NCBI RefSeq assembly: GCF_937997405.1
Contig: NZ_CALKTL010000121.1
Span: 1-23,669 of the forward strand
DNA length: 23,669 bases
Source: an uncultured Campylobacter sp.
GTDB lineage: Bacteria > Campylobacterota > Campylobacteria > Campylobacterales > Campylobacteraceae
Direction of reading: 5' to 3'
Positions 7,537 to 16,800 of the stretch are shown piece by piece. A model generated the notes under the pieces. It was given only the letters and a program-made list of their open reading frames with translations. It was not told where the DNA came from and did not search any database. Position 1 is the first letter of the stretch, and the number at the start of each line of letters is the position of its first letter. A program made the position numbers and the translations under genes.

Positions 7537-8058
7537 TTACTCTTTAGGAGCGCCTGTGTATTGGAAAGTGTATTTAACCGAGAACGGCTCCCACCATTTG
7601 CCTACGCCGGTCGCTTTGTCTGCGTGGCGTCCGAATCCGTTGGCGCTTGGATTTTCGATGTTATAGGTTAGCTCGTAGTTGCCTACGCCGTTTACCATCT
7701 TGATATTGGCGCCGTAGTGAGGGCCGTCGCTAGCTACCATCGGCATAAAATTTCCCTTTTGGATCTTGCCTGTATCTAGGTTTTTAAGCACGTAAGCGAT
7801 CTTTAGGTAAGGGATCCACTCGCCCTCGCCAAATCCGTTTGCGTTGCCTTTGATAGCGTGGATATCCGCCTCAAGGTGGATGTCCGCTTTGCTAGGAGCT
7901 AGATCGATGCCTTTAGGTTCCATATCGATAGGCTGAAGATACACAGCAGCGATCTCCATTCCATTTTGCTCAATCGGCTCTCCGATCGGATGTTCTCCTG
8001 CCATTGCTATAACAGAGGCTAGGCTTAGCGCCAACATACCTGAAAAAATCTTTTTCAT
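7537..8058 (-). CDS. p19: P19 periplasmic iron/copper-binding protein
   Basis: 173 aa. The signal peptide is cleaved most likely after AMA20, before GEHPIGEP. The mature protein has the P19 (Tp34/FetP) signature: DIHLEADIH (His61, Glu63, His67), a Met107-x6-His114 pair in PMVASDGPHYG, and His145 in FGRHADK. In the C. jejuni P19 structure the copper ligands are two His, a Met and a further His, which these residues match in spacing. P19 binds copper and iron in the periplasm and is thought to prepare iron for the Ftr1 permease encoded just upstream. It starts 14 bases after the ftr1 stop with the ribosome binding site AAGGAGAG, so the two are almost certainly co-transcribed and translated in balance. 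Confidence 0.96.
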   Translation of the reverse strand: MKKIFSGMLALSLASVIAMAGEHPIGEPIEQNGMEIAAVYLQPIDMEPKGIDLAPSKADIHLEADIHAIKGNANGFGEGEWIPYLKIAYVLKNLDTGKIQKGNFMPMVASDGPHYGANIKMVNGVGNYELTYNIENPSANGFGRHADKATGVGKWWEPFSVKYTFQYTGAPKE

Positions 8059-8072
8059 CTTTTCTCTCCTTA

Positions 8073-10004
8073 TTAAGATTTGTTTTTTTGCTTATTTTTT
8101 AAGATCAAAATTCCTACGATTAGAAGCACGATCATCACCGCTTGCGGCACGAGGCTCTGCACGTAAGGATAAAATCCGATCCACGTAATCGTAGGAAGCC
8201 CGTCTATCACCGTAGGCACGAATACCTTGCCCTCGACTAGCTCCATCACGCCCTTGCCCACAAATACGACGGACATATAAAATATGATGACCGATGTAGC
8301 GATGAAAAATGGCTTGATAGCGATTTTAAGCGAGAATTTTTTGATGACGATATAAACTATGATAAGAGCCGCCAGACCCGCTACAAAACCTGCTGCTACC
8401 ATGCTGGTAGCTGCCGGACTTTTAGCATCGAAAAGTAGTGCCAGATAAAATAGCACCGTCTCTGCGCCCTCGCGATAAACCGCTAAAAATACCGTCCACC
8501 AAAGCATCTTGCTATCGCCCGAGCTTAGGCTGTTTGAAATTTGACCTTGGATATAGGCGCTCCACTTTTTGGAGCTTGCATTTGAAAGAAGCCAAAAGCC
8601 CACGTAAAATAGCAGAACTACGGCGATTAACATCACCGCGCCCTCTATCACTTCGCGCGTTTGTCCTGCATTTTCACTACCGAAGATATAATTCAGCCCG
8701 TAAGCCGTAGCGATACTTAGCACAACCGCGACGCCAAGAGCACTGTAAACGATATTTAGGTGCTTTGAGTTGCCGGATTTTATAAGTAGAGCGATGACTG
8801 CGGCTACGATGATGAGCGCTTCAAATCCTTCGCGCAAGATGATGATAAACGCGTATAAAAATAGATCCCAGTTGCTTGATTTTTTCGTTAGCTCTAGGCT
8901 CTGGGTGAGTTGATCAAATAGCTTGTTTTGCGCCGCTACGATCTGCTCTTTGGAAGCACCCGCGCGCATAAGAGCTGAAATTTTATTAAAACTTGCTTCG
9001 GTGTCTAGTTTGAGCTGTGTGTCTTTGGCGCCAACGATATTTTCCATACCGCTCTCTTCGTATTCGTCGAAGTAAATATTGCCGCTTTCGTCGATCGCGT
9101 CATCAACCTTGCCGCTCTCGTAAAGCTGCAAAACCTTAGCCATCTTATCCTTGATATTTTGCACAATCGGCGTAAAATCCTTACCCTCATCCTCGCTAGT
9201 ATCGCTTTGTGCTAACGCAGTCTGTGGCGCTATGGAGTAGCTTTCTTGCGGCAAATCATTTACGGCTTTTAATGCTAGATTATCTAGGGCGTTTATCGCT
9301 TCGTCAAATTTTGATTTGTCCGTATCCGCATCCTCGCGCAATAGATTTCCAATGATTTGCTGGATTGATTGATCGGTCTGAGACGAGACATATTTTCGTA
9401 CCGCCTCCTCTAGGCGTTCGTTGCGGTAGATATCAAATTTAGCGCGATTTAGCGCAGCTTTTAGCGCAACAGTGTCTTTTTTATCAAACGCAGCTTTAGC
9501 GTTATCCAGCTCAGTTTTAAATTTCGTATAGACGCTCATCCAAGGCGAAGTTGTACCTGATGCTGCGGAATTCCCGCCTGAGGCTGGTGCAGAAGTGCTG
9601 CCGTCGCCTCCGTCTTGATACTCGGCTACGAGACGATGACCAGATTCGATCGCAGGTAGAACCTCATCAATCTCGCGATTTAGATTATCGATCATCGCTT
9701 GGATCTCATTTAGAGGCTTTTCGGCTTTGATCGCTTTACGGATATCGCCGAATTGCTTCTCCATATCGTAGGATTTTTTCTGTCCTAAATTTATGCGAAT
9801 GCCGGCTTCCAGATTTTCAAAATGCCCAAAATACGCCTCTTGAGTTATCTTTCTAGCCTCAGAATTATTACCATCGACATAAAGCTTGATCGCTTGAGCA
9901 AATTTCTCTTTTATCGTCGCTGCTTCGGCGCGATAATCCGTATCCGCAAAAAGCATAGCAAGCGGAAAAATTAGAGCTAAAACCGCAAATTTAAAAAATT
10001 TCAT
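8073..10004 (-). CDS. ftr1: Ftr1-type high-affinity iron permease with large periplasmic domain
   Basis: 643 aa. A signal peptide (about residues 1-20) is followed by a periplasmic region to about residue 375, then a seven-helix FTR1 domain. Both iron-translocating REXXE motifs are present: REGFE (391-395) and REGAE (511-515). The periplasmic region looks internally duplicated: residues about 31-108 (EAYFGHFENLEAGIR) and about 283-366 (NIYFDEYEESGMENI) share length and motif order. Residues 132-152 are a Gly/Ser/Ala-rich linker. It corresponds to Cj1658. The permease imports iron, probably supplied by P19. It is the first gene of the minus-strand iron locus. Its ribosome binding site is AAGAAGG, 6 bases before the ATG, and a TATAAT box lies at 10056-10061. 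Confidence 0.96.
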   Translation of the reverse strand: MKFFKFAVLALIFPLAMLFADTDYRAEAATIKEKFAQAIKLYVDGNNSEARKITQEAYFGHFENLEAGIRINLGQKKSYDMEKQFGDIRKAIKAEKPLNEIQAMIDNLNREIDEVLPAIESGHRLVAEYQDGGDGSTSAPASGGNSAASGTTSPWMSVYTKFKTELDNAKAAFDKKDTVALKAALNRAKFDIYRNERLEEAVRKYVSSQTDQSIQQIIGNLLREDADTDKSKFDEAINALDNLALKAVNDLPQESYSIAPQTALAQSDTSEDEGKDFTPIVQNIKDKMAKVLQLYESGKVDDAIDESGNIYFDEYEESGMENIVGAKDTQLKLDTEASFNKISALMRAGASKEQIVAAQNKLFDQLTQSLELTKKSSNWDLFLYAFIIILREGFEALIIVAAVIALLIKSGNSKHLNIVYSALGVAVVLSIATAYGLNYIFGSENAGQTREVIEGAVMLIAVVLLFYVGFWLLSNASSKKWSAYIQGQISNSLSSGDSKMLWWTVFLAVYREGAETVLFYLALLFDAKSPAATSMVAAGFVAGLAALIIVYIVIKKFSLKIAIKPFFIATSVIIFYMSVVFVGKGVMELVEGKVFVPTVIDGLPTITWIGFYPYVQSLVPQAVMIVLLIVGILILKNKQKNKS

Positions 10005-10110
10005 CTGAACCTTCTTGAGTTGAATTCATACATTAAATTTCAAAATCGAGCGGCAATTATATGTAGAAAAATCTTAAAAAGTAATAAAAAAAGCGGTTAT
10101 CATAAAGCAC
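10005..10110 (-). promoter_or_regulatory. ftr1-p19 promoter, possible weak Fur half-site
   Basis: On the minus strand a perfect TATAAT (10056-10061) lies 52 bases before the ftr1 ATG. It is preceded by a long T-rich stretch (about 10065-10092), typical of sigma-70 promoters in Campylobacter, which lack a clear -35 box. Just upstream, TTTATGATAA (10098-10107) resembles one half of a Fur box; the second half is not convincing. Iron control is expected for this locus in related species, but here the operator is only suggestive. Confidence 0.5.
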
Positions 10111-10192
10111 GAAAGCGGCTAAATTCTCAATTGCAAGAGCTTTTTGATAGATGGAATTTAATAGAATTTAGGATATGGCGGAATTTTAAAAG

Positions 10193-10216
10193 GCAGTCAG
10201 ATTTTACTCCGACTGC
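10193..10216 (-). terminator. Rho-independent terminator of petABC
   Basis: Beginning 8 bases past the petC stop on the minus strand, GCAGTC (10216-10211) and GACTGC (10198-10193) form a stem, with a 12-base loop and then CTTTTAAAATT. The flanking A/T bases can extend the stem. It separates the cytochrome bc1 operon from ftr1. Confidence 0.65.
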
Positions 10217-10223
10217 TAAAATT

Positions 10224-11327
10224 TTAGTGAAGTTTCGACCAAATTTTACTTTTCCAAAGACCTGCAAAAACAGAAAGGATCAAGAAATAGATCATAATAT
10301 TTATGGTTGTAGCTTCACGCTCAGCTTTTTTGCTGTCGCCTACGTCAGCCAGATACTCCACGACCTTGGCTTCAGCGTTTTCGTTCAAGCCTACGCGCGG
10401 CATCGAAGTGCCTGGAAGCTTCTTTTGCGTATCATTGATAAACTCGTGCAGATAGTTGGCGCCCTTAGAACGGATCATCATCGAAAGATCAGGAGGCGTC
10501 GAGCCCATATACGCAGCCAAGCTAGCCTTGTCGCTGGATGCAAAGAGCTTATCATATTTGACGTCGTGGCATCTTAGACAAGCATCCTCAAAAACCGCCT
10601 TGCTTAAAAGGAATTTTTTCTGCGCTTCATTTAGTTCGGTGCCTTGCTTGATGCCGCTAGCAGCAGCCTCAGAGGCGATTAGCTTATCCTCGCTAGGAGC
10701 GAGTGATTTTAGATAGGCTACGATATCGGCGATCTCTTGATTTAGATCACCGCCCGCACCGAAAAACCCGGGCATCGGAAAAGGCTTTTCGTCGCCAAAT
10801 TTCTGATCTAGCTTAAGAGCCATGATCGGATCTTTGATGAGCGCAGCTAAGAATTTATCGGTGTATAGATAGCCTGCGCTGCTAAGATCCGGAGGATTGA
10901 CGCCGTATGCGGCACTAGCGCTTGCCGCGTCCATAGGAGCGGGGATATTTGCACTTTTTATTCCATGACATGCGGTGCAGCCTGCATTTGTAAAGGTCTC
11001 GGCGCCGCGCACGGCATCGCCTTTGCTAAGATCTATTTTATTTATCTCGTCCCAAAAAAGCACCGTTTTGTCTTGTTGCTCTTTCGCACTGGCTAGGGCT
11101 TTTTTAGAATTTTTTATCATCGTCTCATCCCCGCCTTTTTCAGCTGCGGCCAAAGCGCTTTCTGCTGCGGCTACGTTATGCGCGGCTAAAGCCGTATCGC
11201 CTGCTGCAAAATCGTAATTTACCGGATCGGTGTGCGGACTGAGCTTAGTATGAGCATAAGGCTCGATAAACCAGTATAAAATTCCTACGCAAAAAAGCAC
11301 CAAGATTAGGGTTCTTATCTCTTTCAT
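10224..11327 (-). CDS. petC: Diheme cytochrome c1 of the bc1 complex
   Basis: 367 aa. An N-terminal membrane segment (about residues 5-21) precedes an Ala/Lys-rich helical insert (about 40-90). Two class-I cytochrome c domains follow with heme-binding CTACH (117-121) and CLRCH (250-254). Likely axial Met residues are in FPMPGFF (about 185) and TSMPRVG (309). A C-terminal membrane segment lies at about 342-360. Two heme sites in the c1 subunit are characteristic of epsilonproteobacterial bc1 complexes. The protein takes electrons from the Rieske centre and passes them to periplasmic cytochrome c and a cbb3-type oxidase. The ribosome binding site is GAGGG, inside the end of petB, giving tight coupling. 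Its hemes would be attached by the CcsBA encoded upstream. Confidence 0.95.
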   Translation of the reverse strand: MKEIRTLILVLFCVGILYWFIEPYAHTKLSPHTDPVNYDFAAGDTALAAHNVAAAESALAAAEKGGDETMIKNSKKALASAKEQQDKTVLFWDEINKIDLSKGDAVRGAETFTNAGCTACHGIKSANIPAPMDAASASAAYGVNPPDLSSAGYLYTDKFLAALIKDPIMALKLDQKFGDEKPFPMPGFFGAGGDLNQEIADIVAYLKSLAPSEDKLIASEAAASGIKQGTELNEAQKKFLLSKAVFEDACLRCHDVKYDKLFASSDKASLAAYMGSTPPDLSMMIRSKGANYLHEFINDTQKKLPGTSMPRVGLNENAEAKVVEYLADVGDSKKAEREATTINIMIYFLILSVFAGLWKSKIWSKLH

Positions 11328-11329
11328 GG

Positions 11330-12589
11330 CTAGACCCTCTTTCTTTCTGCGATTGTAATTAGCGGAAGCACTACGACGAGCAATCCAATATAGATGATCG
11401 ATAAGGCAAAGCCCCAGTATTTGTTTTCGATACCGAGTTCCGCGCCGTCTGCAGGGAGCTTTCCGAATAGGCTAAGCAGAATCATGTCGATTACCAAAAC
11501 CCAAAACCAGATGAAAAACGCCTTGTTTTTGTGTGCGGGCGCTACTACGCTGCTGCGATCAAATAGCGGGATAAAAAACAGCGAAACTCCAGCGAAGGCA
11601 AAGGCGATAAGTCCGATGTCGGCGGCCTTAAGCGGCCCTACGTCGAAGTAAAATCCGCGCAGAATTTCATACTCCCAAAGGAAGTACCATTCCGGATAGA
11701 TATGCGTCGGGGTTTTGAGGCTGTTTGCCGGCTCGAAATTTATCGGATCCATCGCAAAATCGAAGTGAAAGCCGACCAGATAAAAGAAAAATATCATAAA
11801 GATACTGACGTAGAAAAAATCTTTCGCCAAAAAGCCCGGCCAAAACGGAATTACCTTACTTTCGCTAGTTTTGCCCTGCAGATACTTCTCACCCTCGAGC
11901 TCAAAGTCAATCTCCTCGCCGTCTAGGTTATTCACATGCGGAAATCTAAGCGAATAAAAATGCACTGCCAGCACCGCAACCACCACGAGAGGCAGTAAGC
12001 AGACGTGAAGCATAAAAAATCGCGTCAGCGTTGGATCACTAACAGCATAATCGCCGCGAATCCATTCGACTATCGCATCGCCAACTACGGGAATTCCACC
12101 GAATAAATTCGTAATAACCATCGCCGCCCAGTAGCTCATCTGCCCCCATGGAAGCATATAGCCACTGAAAGCCTCCGCCGAAAAGATGATGAAAAGCAGC
12201 ATTCCGCTTACCCAAATCATCTCTCGTCCTTGCTTATACGAGCGGTAATAAATAGCTACTAAAGTATGAATGTATAAGATCAAAAATACAACTGATGCCG
12301 ATACCGCGTGGATATGACGCCATAGCCAGCCGTATTCGACCTCCTTCATAATCGTGAAATTTACGCTATCAAATGCTAAATTTACATCCGGCTTATAATA
12401 CATCACGAGCATTAGTCCACTAACGAACAAAACTATAAATAGCGTCATCAAAATAACGCCCATCGCCCAAAGGAAGCTAATATTTTTAGGAATCCAATAC
12501 TCGCTTACCATCACCTTGAAAAATTTCGTTACGGCGAGTCTTTGGTCAAACCAATCCCAAACTCCCGTAGCTTTTCTTATATGTGCCAT
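11330..12589 (-). CDS. petB: Cytochrome b subunit of the bc1 complex
   Basis: 419 aa polytopic membrane protein. The two b-heme ligand pairs are His94/His108 (RHIHAV, YIHTLV) and His195/His210 (MLHVC, AVHFY). The quinol-site motif PEWYF is at 299-303. Unlike short b6-type proteins, both the N-terminal heme-binding and C-terminal halves are in one chain. It oxidises menaquinol and transfers protons as part of the Q cycle. The ribosome binding site GGAGG overlaps the petA stop; the gap to petA is 9 bases. No missing ligand or frameshift is seen. Confidence 0.96.
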   Translation of the reverse strand: MAHIRKATGVWDWFDQRLAVTKFFKVMVSEYWIPKNISFLWAMGVILMTLFIVLFVSGLMLVMYYKPDVNLAFDSVNFTIMKEVEYGWLWRHIHAVSASVVFLILYIHTLVAIYYRSYKQGREMIWVSGMLLFIIFSAEAFSGYMLPWGQMSYWAAMVITNLFGGIPVVGDAIVEWIRGDYAVSDPTLTRFFMLHVCLLPLVVVAVLAVHFYSLRFPHVNNLDGEEIDFELEGEKYLQGKTSESKVIPFWPGFLAKDFFYVSIFMIFFFYLVGFHFDFAMDPINFEPANSLKTPTHIYPEWYFLWEYEILRGFYFDVGPLKAADIGLIAFAFAGVSLFFIPLFDRSSVVAPAHKNKAFFIWFWVLVIDMILLSLFGKLPADGAELGIENKYWGFALSIIYIGLLVVVLPLITIAERKRV

Positions 12590-12598
12590 CTGCGCCTC

Positions 12599-13105
12599 CT
12601 ATGCTTTCTGCTTTAGGGCTTGGTATTCGGGACCCTCTTCGCCTAAAACGAGTTTCGTTCCGTCGATTTTAAAGGGCGGTATATCCATAGGGCGCGGCGG
12701 CGGACCGAACACGTTTACGCCGTTAGCATCGAAAATTCCGCCGTGACATGCACAGATGAATTGTTGCGTCGATGGCTTGTAGCTAGGAATACAGCCTAAA
12801 TGGGTGCAAAGGCCGATGCAAAGCGTATATCTAGCATCTCCTACGACGACATCGCGGGCATCGTTTTTAGGCATATCGGCAGTCTTTTTAAGCACGAAAA
12901 TCGGCTTTTTGCGCCACTGTGTTTGATACAGCTCGCCCTCTTTGATCGGACTTAGATCTACCGTAGTGACGCCGGCAGCGCGCACGCTAGGTAGCGGATC
13001 CCACGATTTCTTCATCCCCACTAGCGCAAAAACACCACCCACAGCGGCAACTGCGCCGAAAGTAAGCCCGATAAAGCCTCGTCTATCTTGTTTTAGATCA
13101 GACAT
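12599..13105 (-). CDS. petA: Rieske iron-sulfur subunit of the bc1 complex
   Basis: 168 aa. The N-terminus has a twin-arginine-type signal (DRRGFIG) followed by a hydrophobic anchor (about residues 12-30), so it is probably exported folded by Tat and stays membrane-anchored. Box I is CTHLGC (Cys100, His102, Cys105) and box II is CACHGG (Cys118, Cys120, His121). Cys100, His102, Cys118 and His121 would bind the 2Fe-2S cluster, and Cys105-Cys120 form the disulfide. It is the first gene of petABC. The ribosome binding site is AAAGGATAAAG before the ATG. Confidence 0.96.
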   Translation of the reverse strand: MSDLKQDRRGFIGLTFGAVAAVGGVFALVGMKKSWDPLPSVRAAGVTTVDLSPIKEGELYQTQWRKKPIFVLKKTADMPKNDARDVVVGDARYTLCIGLCTHLGCIPSYKPSTQQFICACHGGIFDANGVNVFGPPPRPMDIPPFKIDGTKLVLGEEGPEYQALKQKA

Positions 13106-13125
13106 CTTTATCCTTTCAAATTAAG

Positions 13126-13145
13126 AAATTGACAAGCGTCAATTT
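13126..13145 (-). promoter_or_regulatory. FNR/CRP-type dyad or hairpin upstream of petA
   Basis: AAATTGAC and GTCAATTT are perfect 8-bp inverted arms around the 4-base spacer AAGC. The core TTGAC-N4-GTCAA has the shape of FNR/CRP-family operators (FNR: TTGAT-N4-ATCAA). It lies about 21 bases before the petA ATG and downstream of the likely -10 box, which would suit repression or an mRNA hairpin. Confidence 0.45.
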
Positions 13146-13172
13146 TAGCCAAATAAAGATTAAATCAATATG

Positions 13173-13178
13173 ATTATA
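13173..13178 (-). promoter_or_regulatory. Candidate -10 box of petABC
   Basis: TATAAT on the minus strand within GCTTATAATCAT, 67 bases before the petA ATG, with A/T-rich sequence upstream. The gap between petA and ccsBA makes a separate petABC promoter necessary or at least likely. Confidence 0.55.
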
Positions 13179-13551
13179 AGCAGAAATTTAGCTTAATCTT
13201 GCAAGCTAAATTATATTTTAAGATAATTTTAATGCCTAGCAAGGCGTTTTCGCGGTTTAAAATTTTATAAATTCAAATTCTATTATATTCTATCATGGCG
13301 CGGAATTTAAAATTTTAAAATTTTATCATGCGAAATTCGCTATGGCAAGGACATGCAAAATTTTAAAATTTCGACGCCATAAATAAAATTTCATAAAGCG
13401 CGAGATTTTAAATTTAAAGCTACAGACGAAATAGAATTTATAAAATCAAATCTTAAAATTTCACTGCTCGGCTATGGCAGCGGCGGGGCGAATTTTGCAC
13501 TAGCGCGCTAGCTGAAATTTTAAAATTCTAAATTACGTCGCGCTTCCGTCG

Positions 13552-13684
13552 TATGAAAAAATTCCACTAGAAGTAAAATTTAAAACATTAAAATCCCATA
13601 GCGGTGCAAATTCCAAATCATTAAAATTTTACGACATCACAAAGTCTCAGGCATCAAAATTCCCTTACGGTGCATTATGCCACG
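13552..13684. repeat. Degenerate 33-bp tandem repeat, 3-4 units
   Basis: Units begin at 13552 (weak), 13586, 13619 and 13652, with exactly 33 bases between the last three. The shared pattern is CATYAAAATTYC followed by a variable part. Units 13586 and 13652 also share CGGTGCA. The match is imperfect, so the call is tentative. Confidence 0.4.
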
Positions 13685-13861
13685 ATGCAAAATTTCAAAA
13701 TTTAGCGCAATCGCGAGCCGTAAAATTCTATAAAATTCTGCGGGATCCTAAAGCCTAGCCAAAATTTAAAGATAAATTTCATAAATCCTTAAAGCTTCAG
13801 CAAGCTGCGAAATCAGGGCGAAATTTCAAAATTATTATTCTGAAATTTGGGTCCCGCCTAT

Positions 13862-16800
13862 CTAAAGCCTAGCCGATTTGCCCGAGCGAAAATACGCCGC
13901 GATCGCAAGGGCCACCATCGAAGCGACCATCACGTACGCCCAGCCGGGCACGGGGATACGCTCGCCGCTAGCGTATGAATGCATGCCGCTTAGGTAGAAA
14001 TTTACGCCAAAATAGGTCATTATGACGCTAAAATACGCAAACATCGAGGCTACGGCAAAGGCGAACTGATTATTGAGCTTAGGCATAAATCTAAAATGCA
14101 CGACCACCGCGTAAATAAAAATCGTAATGAGCGCCCAGGTCTCCTTCGGATCCCAGCCCCAGTAGCGCCCCCAGCTTTCGTTCGCCCACACGCCGCCTAG
14201 GAAGTTGCCCACCGTCAGCAAGCAAAGACCTAGGATCATCGACATTTCGTTGATATGCGTGGCTTCTGCGATATTGCGAGCGATCTCGGGGTTTTTCTTA
14301 TCGAACAGAAACATCACGAGGGTGAAAATTCCAAGTAGCATGCAAAGCCCCAAAAATCCGTAGCTCGCGGTGATTACCGAGACGTGGATCGTAAGCCAGT
14401 GCGATTTTAAGACTGGCTGCAGATTGGTAATCTGCGGATCGATGTCGCTAAGATGTGCCACCATCAGCGTTATGCCAGCCATTATCGAGGTAAGCGCCAG
14501 CGAGATTGCAGATTTGCGCGAGAAAAATATTCCGCTTAGCGACAGCGCCCACGCGATATAGATGAGTGATTCGTAGGAGTTGCTCCACGGCGCGTGCCCC
14601 GAGACGTAGCCGCGCAGCGCAAGACCCGCGGTATGCGCGATAAAAGCGACGATATTTACGACGTAAACTAGCTTAAACGCGCCGCCTAAGCGAAGAGCGG
14701 GCTTCATCATCCTAAGAAAGATAAAGATCAGAAGCAAAAATCCCGAGACAGTGTAGATCGGAAAGAGGCGAGAAAAAATTTTAGCCTTATTAAATAAAAT
14801 TTCATATTTTATCGCGCTCTCGCTAGGCATTAAATTTGCTCCGTTTTGCGCTTGGTATTTTTTGACGTAGCTTAGCATCTTTTCTGCGCCGCTCCAATCC
14901 CCGCTTTCTTGGGCATAGACCACGGACGAAACGAATATTCCCATCATCTTTTTAACTTCAGTTGATTCGTTTTGATCCAGCGCATCGCCTAGATATAGCG
15001 GCGAAAGCCACTCGTTATTTTTAGCGTTCTTAACCGGAATAATTCTAAAATAATCCCCCATAAACGCCGAGTAAAAGACGTTTACGCGCTCGTTTACCTT
15101 GATGATCTCTTTATCTAGCACACTGCGATTGCCCAAAGGCTTGCGGTTGATCTCTTCGACCATTTTATCGAGTTTGTAGTAGCTCTCGCCGCCTTTAAAT
15201 TCAAAAAAATCCATCATGCTGGCGTGGCTTTGCTTCTCATCCATACCTAGAATTTTCTTAAGCTCCGGCTCGCTAACCTTGATGATCGGCGCACGCCTCC
15301 AGTAGCTTTGATTTAGCATAAACGAAAGCGCAGCGGCGTTATGGTTTAAAATTTCGCCATTTGGCGCCTTGTAGTTGTCGGCACGGTAAATTTTATTTAA
15401 AAGCTCCCTAGAAACTGTATCAAAAGGCTCCATTCGCCCATCAAATCCCTGAATTACGAGGCTTGCTAAATCCTCACTAAATTTAGGATCAAATTTCGGC
15501 ACGGCTAGCTCGCCTCCCATAGTAGAAAAATTATGCGGTGGGACGGAGTCTTGCTCCGCTGCAGATTCTTGCGAAGCGGAGCTCTGCTTGGAATTTTCGG
15601 CGGCGGAATTCGGCGCGGAATTTTGCGAAGCGGGATCTTGCACGCTAGCCGGGCTTTGCGGCGCTGGATTTTGCAAAATAGAATTTTGAGTCGTGGAATT
15701 TTGTTCGGCGTTTGCTATGCTAGGATACAATGCAGCCAAGCTCAAAGCCAATGCGCCTACTAATGCTAATGCCGCACCTTTAGTGCCGCGTCGCGATTTT
15801 TTGGTGCGTTTTGATATGGAGCTTTCTGCGGAGCTTACGGGCACCGAGCTAGACGCGGAATTTTTAGAATTTACATCTTTTTCTCGAGCAAGATGCGTAT
15901 TTTCGCTGATTAAGCGCGAGAGCTTGAAAAAGCGCGAGCCTCGGTTGAAAAAGTTAAAAAACATCCCCACGCAAAGCAAAAAATAGCCGATGTAAGTTGG
16001 AACTTTACCGGGGTCTTTATTGACCGAAAGCACGGTACCACGCTCATCCGTGTCGTATGAGCTTTGGAAAAATCGGTATCCGCCGTAATCGAGCACGTGA
16101 TTCATAAAAATATCATAATCAAAGCTCGTATTGCCGTCTTTTAACGTGATTTCGCTTTTATATCCGGAGGGCGAATTGGTGCCTGGATAGCGATCCATCA
16201 CAAAGTCGCGAAGCGCGATTTTAAAAGGCAGATGAAGCATCTTTGGCGCCAAGGCTACGATGAAATTCTTATCACCCACCTTGTAGCTAGCGCCATGCGA
16301 ATCCCTAGGCACGTAGATTTCGCGACTCTGCCCCGCAAAGCTTAGCGTAGCTACTACGCCGGGCTCACCCGGTAAATTCGCAGCGACCGGGACGAATTTC
16401 TCGACCGCGGAGCTAAGCAGACTAACAGGGGCGAAATTTATCCCGTCGAAGCTGTAAAGCAAGAGATTGCCTAGCGGATTATCCTCGTTTCTCTTAAGCG
16501 GTGCAGTGCTCATATCAGCCATTCTAGTAGCGTTTATATCAAGACTTGAGTTTAGATAGAATTTGCCGTCTTTGGATTTTATATAGATGAAATTCTTACT
16601 TTTAGGCTCTGCATTAAAAGTAATACTAAGCTCGCCTATATCCATGCTTTCGCCTGATTGCAAGGAGACATTTTGGCTGCCAACATTGTTTGAAAATAAT
16701 AGTTCCACGCGCGCAGGGGCCTGTCCGGTCGGATCTTGCACCCATTTTAGCTCGCCGTGTTCTACGAGCTCTTTAAATTTTAAATTTGCGATCCTGCCCT

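Larger units (their letters stand above)
13106..13861. other. 756-bp gene-free, A/T-palindrome-rich gap between ccsBA and petA
   Basis: No coding region, tRNA or known RNA is supported. The petA-proximal 80 bases hold the promoter and dyad. The rest is dense in AAATTTTAAAATTT-type palindromes (about 13310, 13358, 13515). It also has a degenerate 33-bp tandem repeat (13552-13684) and a 13-base direct repeat, CTAAAGCCTAGCC, at 13748-13760 and 13862-13874. The second copy is the 3' end of ccsBA. The sequence may be decayed coding sequence or a repeat-expanded spacer. Confidence 0.6.

Noticed and set aside
10090..10130. Full Fur box upstream of ftr1
   Set aside because: Only one ATGATAA-like half matches; the second half is too weak, so it is listed only as a possible half-site within the promoter.
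10020..10577. 185-codon plus-strand frame across the ftr1-petC gap and petC
   Set aside because: It overlaps the antisense of petC and its terminator, with no plausible protein features.
13586..13684. Possible CRISPR array
   Set aside because: Units are contiguous, degenerate and 33 bp without unique spacers; no cas gene is present.
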